From positions 244,553 through 308,552 of the forward strand of contig VXBM01000999.1 of the NCBI GenBank assembly GCA_013400155.1: 64,000 bases of DNA. The letters run 5' to 3'. Each line of letters starts with the position of its first letter. Positions within the stretch are counted from its first letter, which is position 1. Source of the DNA: Helopsaltes ochotensis (lineage: Eukaryota; Chordata; Aves; Passeriformes; Locustellidae). Shown here in pieces: positions 48,701-57,851 of the stretch. The notes under the pieces are model-generated. The model saw only the letters and a list, made by a program, of their open reading frames with translations, had not been told where the DNA came from and made no database searches. Position numbers and translations under genes: made by a program.

Positions 48701-51700
48701 CTTTGAGTGAGCTGGACTGACACTGAATGTTTTACAGACCCTAACCAGTGTGCCTCCAACCCCTGTCAGAATGGCGGGATTTGTGATGACCAGTTTCAGG
48801 ATTATGTTTGCCGCTGTCCAGTCGAATATGAGGGCAAAAGCTGTGAAAAAGGTCAGCTGTGGCATAACTTAACAAAATAAAAATTATTAATTCAAATGCA
48901 AGGCATTGAGATGAACAGTAGAAGTCATTATAATTCAGGATTTGGATTTGATGATACTCGTTGGTCCCTCCCAGCTTGGGATATTCTGTGATTCTGTGTC
49001 ATTCTACCTGTGACAGCTACTGTTCATACCGCTTTTGGTGTCATGTGATGGATCTAACCAGACAGCAGTCAGGCACTGCAAGACAACAAGATACTTATTG
49101 TCCTATAATGACTTTATGATTAAAAAGAAAAAAAAATGGGTACCATCTGGGAGAAAAGGAGGAATTATTTCCTACTCAAGTGCTGAAGTTATTTTGACTT
49201 AGAAGTTCCATGCAGTATGTGAGAACTACTCTGCATATGCACGGTTCCAAGCCCAAAGGGAAGAATACAGTGGTTTATGAAGTTAACACAGACCTTTCCA
49301 CTGATTTCAGAGGACATTGAACATCCTCAGAACATACAGAGCCTGGACAAGGGCTAGGCACTCATCAAGTCTAGGCAGGCAGTCTCAACAGTCATCCCAG
49401 AGCATGCTCCTGCTAAATGGCAAAATGTCAAAGAATTACAATTTTATGATGGTTACCACACAATTACAATATCACCATTCTTGAGATAGCTCAGATTGAT
49501 TAATTGATTAATTGATTTAATTTTAGGCATATATTTCTTAAGCAAAGCCTATTCTTCCCTAATCCCGGGAGACCCAGGCCTAAGTAGCTTTTGGTGGAAG
49601 GCACTTTTGATGAAGTTGTTCTACATAAATCACAGGAATCTTTTTTTCTGCCTTGCTTTCCTGACAACATTCCAATTGCAAGTTATCAATGTTAAGCACA
49701 AAAATCCAAGTCTTGAATCATAAATGCTCTTTCTCTGATTTCAGCTGTGGCAGACAAACTGAAGTGCATTTTTGACAATGGTGGCTGTGAACAGTACTGT
49801 ACTGACAAGCAGTCCAAAATACGACTGTGCTTCTGTGATGATGATTACGCTTTAGCAAGTGATGGTGTGTCCTGCATCCCTCAAGGTAAGACACTACCAA
49901 CATGATGGTAAGTCTAAGCCAGCTCTGGAAGAAAAGTTTTCAATGTGTACATGTCAGGACACAAAATGCATAATCCTCAGATACCAGCTCCTCACCTCTT
50001 CTCCATGGGCAAAGTCCCAAATTGTACATTTGGCTTTTGGTGCAAGTTAGCCACTCCAGAAAAGCTGTTGTCAGCATGATCATCAAGCAGAGATCCTTTT
50101 GGAATTCTTCCTGGCCCCAGAGGTCCACTCCTCTGGAATATGGGAAATTCAAGTTTGACCATCTCACCTGCTCAGAGCTAGGAGGGAGCTGAATCCTTCT
50201 CTTCCTTTGGGAGCACACTCACTACTAGTCGAGTAGAAAGGAAATAAGCAGTGGAGATAAGCTCCTCGCTCCTCACCAGGTGATCTAAATAAAGCAGAGC
50301 AGCAGGTGGTCAGGGATTTGGGATCAAGCTGAGGGGTATCTGCTGAGTGGAGGGGCATTGGGCCTCACAAGTCCTTTATTTGTATTAGCTTACACCCACA
50401 GTAGGAAAATACTTCGGGGGCATTTGTTTTACTGTTATCTCTCCAATCTGAAATTGTGACTAGATTTTATTACTATATTTATTTCAGCACACGAGTCAAG
50501 AGAGGAAGAGGCCTATTAAAACCAAAGAAAACAGTTAATCCCTTCCTTCCTTCCTTCCTTCCTTCCTTCCTTCCTTCCTTCCTTCCTTCCTTCCTTCCTT
50601 CCTTNNNNNNNNNNNNNNNNNNNNNNNNNNNNNNNNNNNNNNNNNNNNNNNNNNNNNNNNNNNNNNNNNNNNNNNNNNNNNNNNNNNNNNNNNNNNNNNN
50701 NNNNNNNNNNNNNNNNNNNNNNNNNNNNNNNNNNTCTCTCTCTTCTTTTCCTAATTGCTAGGAATAATACACTTTTGGTATTCCTATAGACACTATGGTT
50801 AGATATTTCTTTCATCTAGCAAGGTAAATTTCAACTGGGACTAGGGTAGTGCAAGTTAATCTTTTTGCGAATACTTAAGCTGGCACCTGACTCTTTTGCA
50901 GATGCCTAGTTGAATTACTTCATTAGAGGGAAAAGGAGACCCCTGGGGATATGAACATAACAACATAATGGACAGAGCCACAGGGAGCATGCAAAGTAAT
51001 TCTGAGGAGTGGTGGCCCTCTACACACACCTCAATGGAGCACTCATGCAGAGAGCTGGTAATGACAACCTAGCTCTCAACAGCAGCAATTTCATTAGAAA
51101 AAAATGTCTACTAATGTGTTTATCCCTTATTAGCAGATTCTGCAATACCATGTGATGGGAAAGCTGCTTTTGTTAAAAGCTGAGAACAAAGAATTCAAAG
51201 TTCCTCACAGGCTTTTCAGTGCATCTTTCCCTGCAAGGAAGATATATTTGTTGCTGTTTGCTTCTTGGGGACCAAATAGCTACAGAACTGACCATGTGTT
51301 GCAAGTAGAAAAAACTGTGTAACTGCCGGGCTGAGAGTCCCCTCACTGTCCCTCTGTCCTCTCCCACAATGGCCAAATTTGTTTTGCCCTACACAAAGCA
51401 TTAGAGACTATGGGTCTTATGTGTTATGTCTGTTTAATCCTTCACCAGCTGCCACCAAAAAGCTAGTCCTGTTTCTCCATATCTTGTGTGTACCTGCAAA
51501 ACCTTGATGCTGTCTTCATGTCAGCTGAAGTACTTACAGCTCCATAGAGATGCTGCCGGCAGCTCAGCAGAGACTATAGGACCCTGACTCCCAAAGAGGT
51601 AGAAAAAGAGCGCTCCTCCTCACAGTGTTATCACAGAGTGAAGTGACTGCCAGACAGAAGGGATGATGTGTTCAGTTACAGCACAGATACGTGGTGCACA

Positions 51701-54700
51701 GGCACCCCCAAGGGTAGACCTTCTTTTCAGGAAAAACTCAACTCAGTTGGGTGAAGGATGTACTAAAAACACCAAGACTTCCTCTGCACTACAGCTTAAC
51801 TGCAAGTTCAGGATTTGGTTCTCTTTATTGCCAGTCTTCACATGCTGGCTCAGGCAGAACAAAGATGCGCAGTCTGAAAGAACCCAGCATGCTCTGGACA
51901 CAAGCAAATAAGGTTGTCTGGGAGAGGCACGCCAGAAGGCAGTGTCTGCTCTAGGGACATCTTTGGCTCTACCCAAAAAGAGGATGGCAAGATGTACACC
52001 CCACGATTAAGCCTCTGTTCACCCTGCCATGGATGTTGTGCACTTGGTACAACTGACTTAAAGTCAGCAGGGACAAGGAAAATGTGTAGACACAGAGCTT
52101 GTCAGGGTCACTTCTGCACTCTAGCCTGCAGCCTTACTTCATTGCGTTGATGTGTATCTTAAACAGGTTTATCGTTTGCAAAGACCTATGGCAGGTGACT
52201 CCATGTTAGTGGTGCTGTAAGGGCCTGAACTCTAATTGTAAGAGCACTTCTGGCTGTTTCCAAACAAAAAAAGACTACTTACCTTCTGAGCTCCTTTACA
52301 TTATTTTTGGGAATCCATGCTCCTAGACTAGAGATAAGTTTTTCAGCTGACATAGTGTAGTGATTTCACGTTCGCCGAATTTTGTCTGCTAAATTTAGTG
52401 TAGTGGTCCAAATATTTTCTTAGTGTGGAATAGGATTAGAATAAAGGCAAAACAGGCTCAGCTTAAAGATAATAACAGTTAGATTTATTAACACACATTA
52501 AAAAGAGAACAAAAAATGTTGAAACCTTTCAAAAGAACCACCCTCCTCCATACTAACAGTTTATTTTCCTACAAACAATGTAAAGAGACAGAACTCAGAA
52601 CTCTAAGTCAGTACCACTTATAAAAATAGTCTTTCATTCAGTCTTTTAGAGAGAAAAAGTCTCTCCTATCGTTATGGTAATTTTCCACAAGATACACAAT
52701 CTATGGCTCCCAACCCCACAAAAGCAGCCCACCCGAGAATCTGCAATTGTGGAACTTCCCAACCAGTAGCCTTTCCTATGGCTGCACATGGGCCGTGGAC
52801 TCACACTGGGGTTTCACCTTTTAAAGACGTATAGTTTCACAACAAAGGCTTTCTCATCTTCAGGAAACAAATATCTTCTTCTTCACTGATGCCTAAGTTT
52901 CTTCTCATCTCACTCAGTTCAAACATCTCATAGGATCACCAAATTGCAGTTTTTTTGGTCCAATATTCACTTAATAAATCAGCAACCTTTTGCTTGAAAA
53001 CTATAAAGCATCTCCCCAATTCAAAGTCCATGATTTAAAGGAATATTACAGTCTGTTATCACAAATAAAAGGAGATTTTCAGCCTAAAATTAAGGCATCT
53101 CTCCTACTTAAGAAGTTACTCTTCCTTTACCGACTTTGATATCTTCACATTGTCCCTTTACGTATCTCCAATTTAGTCTTTCCTCTCTCTCTTAGAAGGG
53201 TTAGAGTTTTAAAAAAAAAGTCTCAGTCTGTGTCAGGAAAGAGTTAACATTCCTTGCCTGGGCCTGCGGATGGCCACATGGTCTCTGCCCAGTGGCAACT
53301 GCAAAAGCCTTGATCCATGCTGGTAAAGAGAAACGGCGGCTGAGATCTTCCATGTGTCTGGCCTCTCTCCCCTTCCCCATCCTTGGGTCTCACAGGGTGG
53401 GCCCGGCCCAGTCTGGGCTCGGTGCTGCCTTTCCGGGGGGGACCAGGGGGCATTCCTTCAGCCTGGGGCTCTCCTTCCCCTCTCCCCTTCCATGCACAGC
53501 AGCCGCCAGGCTCAGGGGTAGGGGCTCGGCTCAGCTCCGTCAGGGTTCCAGCCACAGTTGGGCCCTCCAGGCTGGCCCGCCCGTCCGGGGCAGTGGGGCC
53601 TAAGCCCACGATGTCACCTCATGCCTGGTCATGAGCAAAAGAGGGCACGCCCTGAAATTCTCTGGTATTTAAGCCCTGTTTGTTCAGAGGTGTACACTTG
53701 CATCCTATTGGTTAATCTGGCTGTCAGTTTTTAAAGAAGATCATTAATTGGTTTTTTTACCATCCATGCTAAACCAATACACTTAGCTTCACTGAAGACA
53801 TTACACATTTTGATGTGAATTCAGTACAATAAAATCCCACTTGCTGCCTTTTGGTGTTTTGGATTTTGGTTTTTTGTTTTCTTTTTTTCTAGTGAAATAC
53901 CCATGTGGAAAAATACCAATTCTGGCAAAAAAAAATTCAACAGTACATGGGAGAATAGTAGGTGGTTTAATCTGCCCTCCTGGTGAATGTCCATGGCAAG
54001 TGAGTTTTCAAAAATCTTCCATTGCTTTTATTTTAAAATTTTCATTATGAAATCACTACAATAAATTCATTGCTGTAAATCTGTGATTTAAAAATTCAAA
54101 ATGTTAAAAATTCAAAAAAGTGCCATGTCTTGATAACCAAACTCCTTCTTCATCCATAGCCAGCAGACCCACCTGTTTCATTTAGTCACCTTAGCTTTGC
54201 TCTGGAGTACCTGAAGCAGAGTGGTAGCACAGCTGTCTCTATCTCCTGATCCCTTAGTCCTTAACTTTACTGCCAGCAAGAATTTTAGTTGCTGCTTCCA
54301 GGGATACACTCTGGCCATAACATGCAGGGTCCACACTACAAGATGAAGAAAATGTCCAGGGGAATACTTCCTCTGCTAAGTTCTCCATGCAGTCATTGTG
54401 GAGTCACAGTTGCATAAAGGGACAGAAAGAAGCAATATGAAATCCATCTCTACTGAGATTATGTCAAGCACATTTGATGTAAGACATAAATTTGCTTTAT
54501 GTTGGCAGGCCCTTATAATACAGGATCAGAGAGAAAAGTGTGGTGGTACCCTGCTTTCCCCAGAGTGGGTGGTCACTGCAGCTCACTGTTTGGAGCATAC
54601 TCACCCTAAACAGCTTCGGGTGAGACTGGGTATGTATCTTCCCCTCCTCATCTTATCAAGGTGGTGGCAGCTTCTCATCCTGATAAAATCAGAGTAGAAG

Positions 54701-55356
54701 GCTTTGGCAGCACAAGGTAATTGTCCTTAGAGGTGTCACACTAGAAACACCCTATATCCTCAAACTTCCAAGGAATCAAGGAGCTACCTGACATGATCTT
54801 AATAACTTTTCCAGGTGAACACAAAATAAATGTTGATGAGAAAACTGAGCAAGAAAGGGGAGTTGCCAGGATGATCGTTCACGAGGAATACACAAACGGA
54901 CACGTCAATAATGATATTGCCCTCTTGAACTTGGAAACACCAGTGAATCTCACTGACTATGTGGTGCCAATATGTTTGCCAGAGAAAAGGTTTGCTGTGT
55001 ATGAACTGTCTACCATCAAGTTCTCCACAGTAAGCGGATGGGGACGCCTAATAGATGGAGGTGCTGCCTCTTCTGTTCTGATGAGAGTTGATTTGCCACG
55101 TGTAAAGACACAAGAATGTGAAAAGGAGACCGATTTAAATATTACAGAGAATATGTTCTGTGCAGGAGACCTGTCTGGGGTTAAGGACTCCTGCAAGGGA
55201 GACAGTGGTGGTCCTCATGCTACACAGTACAAAAACACTTGGTTTCTGACTGGGATTGTCAGCTGGGGAAAGGGCTGTGCAGTCGAAGGCAGCTACGGGG
55301 TTTACACAAGGGTATCCAAATACATCGACTGGTTGAGGAAGCACATGGACGAATGA
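45633..55356 (+). CDS. F7: Coagulation factor VII (eight exons, complete)
   Basis: Secreted vitamin K-dependent serine protease zymogen; with tissue factor it activates factors X and IX. Exons total 1281 nt, giving 426 residues. Layout: signal peptide 1 to about 20, propeptide ending RQRR at 37-40, Gla domain from 41 with all ten expected Glu (6,7,14,16,19,20,25,26,29,35 of the mature chain) and the 17-22 Cys pair, aromatic stack FWHIY, EGF1 86-123, EGF2 124-170, linker with Cys175 and cleavage site R191-I192 (GRIVGG), then protease with His232 (AAHC), Asp280 (NNDIALL), Ser377 (GDSGGP) and the DSC Asp for Arg specificity. The exon/phase pattern 1-0-1-1-1-0-1 is that of the F7/F9/F10/PROC family. 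Linker KIPILAKKNST matches factor VII specifically. The C-terminus ends soon after DWLRKHMDE, without the tail of mammalian F7. Confidence 0.97.
45703..47884 (+). other. F7: F7 intron 1
   Basis: 2.2 kb. Holds an 18-bp tandem repeat at 46283-46336; otherwise nothing recognised. Confidence 0.85.
46283..46336 (+). repeat. 18-bp tandem repeat, three copies
   Basis: tccccagccatgtgctgg twice exactly, then a third copy with changes near its end. Confidence 0.95.
47885..48045 (+). CDS. F7: F7 exon 2: propeptide and Gla domain
   Basis: 161 nt (same size as F10 exon 2), acceptor tttcag, donor gtaagt. Encodes VFLKQEEASNVLQRQRR, the gamma-carboxylase recognition propeptide with furin site, then ANSFFEEIKLGSLERECIEE and the rest of the Gla domain. 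Confidence 0.97.
48622..48646 (+). CDS. F7: F7 exon 3: aromatic stack micro-exon
   Basis: 25 nt, phase 0 to 1, acceptor cttccag, donor gtacga. Encodes EEFWHIYS; the 25-nt size is typical of the family. Confidence 0.95.
48738..48851 (+). CDS. F7: F7 exon 4: EGF1
   Basis: 114 nt, phase 1-1, acceptor tttacag, donor gtcagc; only 91 bases after exon 3. Six Cys in EGF spacing; CASNPC fits the O-glucose motif and CDDQFQDYVCRC the Asp beta-hydroxylation motif. CQNGGIC has Ile where the O-fucose Ser/Thr is expected. Confidence 0.97.
48852..49744 (+). other. F7: F7 intron 4
   Basis: 0.9 kb with a short CR1 3' end at 48951-49003 and an (ATTGATTA)n-like run at about 49497-49522. Confidence 0.85.
48951..49003 (+). 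mobile_element. CR1 LINE 3' end, short
   Basis: tggtccctcccagcttggga followed by tattctgtgattctgtg, the forward CR1 terminus. Confidence 0.85.
49745..49885 (+). CDS. F7: F7 exon 5: EGF2
   Basis: 141 nt, phase 1-1, acceptor tttcag, donor gtaaga. Six Cys (KC, GC, YC, LC, FC, SC) with NGGCEQYC, characteristic of the second EGF of clotting proteases. Confidence 0.97.
50541..50604 (+). repeat. (CCTT)n microsatellite, 16 copies up to gap
   Basis: Perfect CCTT tetramers ending directly at the run of N. Confidence 0.98.
50605..50734. other. Assembly gap (130 N)
   Basis: Undetermined bases between (CCTT)n and a (TC)n-like remainder; the true length is unknown. Confidence 0.99.
52356..53781 (-). mobile_element. 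Solo LTR of an endogenous retrovirus in F7 intron 5
   Basis: 1426 bases from TGTAGTGATTTCACG to ACCAATACA, i.e. TG..CA ends, flanked by catag (52351-52355) and cttag (53782-53786), a 5-bp target duplication with one mismatch. On the minus strand it reads CCAAT boxes (53707-53711, 53747-53751), a TTAAATA box (53666-53672), a GC-rich stretch (about 53270-53620) and AATAAA (52484-52489), so its transcription sense is opposite to F7. Family not assigned; single LTR, no coding remnant. Confidence 0.72.
53893..53999 (+). CDS. F7: F7 exon 6: activation linker
   Basis: 107 nt, phase 1 to 0, acceptor ttctag, donor gtgagt. YPCGKIPILAKKNST, a potential N-glycan NST, cleavage GR-IVGG, and CPPGECPWQ at the start of the protease. 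Confidence 0.97.
54509..54629 (+). CDS. F7: F7 exon 7: protease with catalytic His
   Basis: 121 nt, phase 0 to 1, acceptor ggcag, donor gtatgt. Encodes CGGTLLSPEWVVTAAHC, the His charge-relay motif. Confidence 0.97.
54815..55356 (+). CDS. F7: F7 exon 8: protease with catalytic Asp and Ser
   Basis: 542 nt including TGA. NNDIALL, SGWGRL, NIT glycan motif, KDSCKGDSGGP and VSWGKGCA are intact; a second NLT sequon lies before DYVVPICLP. The loop between TQEC and MFCAG is shorter than I recall in mammals. Confidence 0.98.
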
Positions 55357-57480
55357 TGCCACAGCATTTCCAGGTCATCATGTTAATGCCCCCCAGACCC
55401 TCTGTACCATTTCCCCATTGAAGGATTCCTTCATTATCTTAGATATTTGATACATGCCATACCCACCCTATTAAAAATTTGAAGTGAGCCTAAGGTCTAC
55501 TTGAATACATAAAATAACTTCCCTCTTGTGTTGTTTGTAAATGTGTGTATGTTGCCAAGCAGGCAGAGAATGACTGTAAAAAATCAGACACAATGTCCCT
55601 CCTGTTCTGCAGCCATTTCTGGTTAAGGTCAAAGCTAGATGCTGAGAGGAAGACTGTCAGCAACACATCATGCAGACCTTCCTCCAGCTACTCCATCAAT
55701 TTCTGGTAATCAGTGAAGTACAGACTTCCTGAGCCAGAAGTTGCATTATATGGAGCAGTCATGAATGCATGTGTTGTCCATAATTGTGTGCAATCTCCTT
55801 TGAACACATTTATGCTTCTGGCTTTCATAACTTCCTATGCTATGGATCCTGTAATATAATGATGAAATAGCAGAAACAAAAACAGAAAAGGTGTTTCTTT
55901 TAGCTTATGTTAAAGCAGCTTTCTCTCACAGTTGCAGTGGCAACAGGGAGATTTGAAGGGGAAGAACTGCAGACACTCTTTCCAGGACAAGAAATCTGGG
56001 AAAAGGTTGATTCCATATTTACAGGTTGGATATGAAAACTTGATTTAAATCTTCTTGTACCAAGCATTATTGCTGTAAGGCCAGTAAGTGCAATATTTAA
56101 CCCTATATTTATGAGTGGTAAAGAATACCACTGATTTAATCTTATCTTTGCCTTGGTATTATGCTTGTCGAGCACAAATGAAAAGGAATGTTTATCAGCT
56201 GTCCAGTATAATCTCAATCGTACTCTCTATCCTGAGATCTAAAACCAGAACAGGATAATTGTCTACCCCTCTGCAAAACACTGACCAAAGACTATTCACT
56301 AAAGTCTTAAAGCATAAATGATACCTGAAGCTCTCTGAAAACATATACAGTTCAAAAAAGTACTTTCCAACCTTAGCATAAAAACACTAAAAAGGTGAGG
56401 AAGATAAAACTGAACTGGGAGATCAGAAAACAATTTAACCATCTCATGCAGAATTTATGCTCTAGATTGTTCAAATAATGCAGAATATTAACTCAATCAC
56501 AAAATCTTATTAGCAAGTAGGACACAATTGATCATACTCTTTTATTAGGGGAAAACATTGTCATCATATGGTACATATACCATGCAATGGTATACTGAAC
56601 ATCCTATAACCTGTTTTACCGACAGAAAAGGAAGTTTTACTGTTCATTTAGGTAGTGAACTGAACTAGGAAAGGCAATAAATTTCAGAGACCTGAAAAAC
56701 AAGAGATGTTACAGTATACATACATACAAGCACTAGAGGTTCTCCTTACTCCTAAAGAGAGTCCAGTCTCAAGGAGAAAGGTTAACTGTAAGTAGTGACC
56801 AGAAAATAAAGCCTCATTTTCATTTTGATGACATGCTTGGCACTGTAAAATCATCCCTGACGACCCCTCAAGTTAGAATTGTTTGTGTTTTCCAAGATGA
56901 CTTCTCTCCTCTGTAACATTCCAGTGAAAATACTGAACAATACTGAAAATACTGAATTTATGAACAAAACACCTAGCAGAAACAAGGGGAAAACGCTGAA
57001 AGAAATCAGTACTAATAACTGCCGCACAAAATGACTTTTTCAAAACAAATCTGGGGTTTAGATCATATTTTTAATATAACAGCCTGCTTAGGAAAGCCAA
57101 GAAGATGAAGGAGACCTGATGGCTGGCTCTGGAAGCACCGCAGATGTGGCTCCGCAGCGCACTGTGAACTCTCCACGAGAAAGGGGAGATTGAGGCCAGT
57201 TTCTGGCGAGCGCCCGGCCGAGGTCACTGGTCCAAAGCGCGGAGCCAACAAGCCAACAAGCCAACAGTGTTGGATGTGGATGGGACACACTGCTGGGAGC
57301 AGCCAAAGACGGCGGCTGCAGGGGGCTGCGAGCCAGGCTCTGCCCAGAGCCGGCCCGGGACCACGCCAGCTTATTGAGGGGACGATTCACTTCCCTTCCT
57401 CCAAAATAAAAGGTGCAATTAAAAACAAAACAAAACAACCCCCTCTCCCCCGCTGCCTGGGGCTTTAAAAAAAATAAAGA
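55357..57480. other. F7 3' UTR and F7-F10 spacer
   Basis: AT-rich sequence after the F7 stop; AATAAA at 56805-56810 is a possible poly(A) signal. A GC-richer patch at 57110-57380 contains an agccaacaa repeat (57243-57266) and aggtcactggtccaaag (57221-57237), a possible nuclear-receptor/HNF4-like site upstream of F10. Confidence 0.55.
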
Positions 57481-57649
57481 ACAAAAAGAAGAGCAGCCTC
57501 ATCCCCCCGACTGAGAAGTCCCGCCGCGGCTGTCACCCCGTCCCGGCGCTTCCGCTATTTCTGGGCAGGGTGAAGCAACGCGCCTTCAGTCTCACCCCGC
57601 CCGAGGGGGTGAACACTTAGGCTCCCGCCCGTCCCATCCGTCCCGCCCG

Positions 57650-57745
57650 TGCCGAGCCGAGCCAAGCCGTACCGTGCCGTGCCGCCTGTGCCGAGCCGTG
57701 CCGTGCCGTGCCGTGCCGTGCCGTGCCGTGCCGTGCCGTGCCGCC
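57650..57745 (+). repeat. (CCGTG)n pentanucleotide repeat upstream of F10 ATG
   Basis: Nine perfect CCGTG copies at 57696-57740 preceded by degenerate ccgag/ccaag/ccgta units; ends about 41 bases before the F10 start codon. Confidence 0.96.
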
Positions 57746-57781
57746 GGCGTGGCCCCGGGAGCGGCCCCGGCGGGCGCTGCC

Positions 57782-57851
57782 ATGGCCGGGCGCCTGCTGC
57801 TCCTGCTACTCTGCGCCGCGCTGCCCGCCCAGCTCCGCGCTCAGGGAAGCG
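57782..57851 (+). CDS. F10: F10 exon 1: signal peptide
   Basis: ATG at 57782 (gccATGg, strong Kozak context). MAGRLLLLLLCAALPAQLRA is a clean signal peptide; donor gtaagg, phase 1. Upstream frame is open through the pentamer repeat but has no ATG, so this is the start. Confidence 0.93.

Larger units (their letters stand above)
49886..53892 (+). other. F7: F7 intron 5
   Basis: 4.0 kb intron, the largest in F7. It contains the (CCTT)n tract, the assembly gap and the solo LTR listed separately; the rest (about 50740-52350) shows nothing recognisable. Confidence 0.88.

Noticed and set aside
50541..50604. CRISPR-like or other array in the CCTT region
   Set aside because: Plain tetranucleotide microsatellite with no spacers, in a vertebrate intron.
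53244..53609. Pro/Gly-rich open frames on both strands
   Set aside because: They lie in the GC-rich part of the solo LTR and have no domain.
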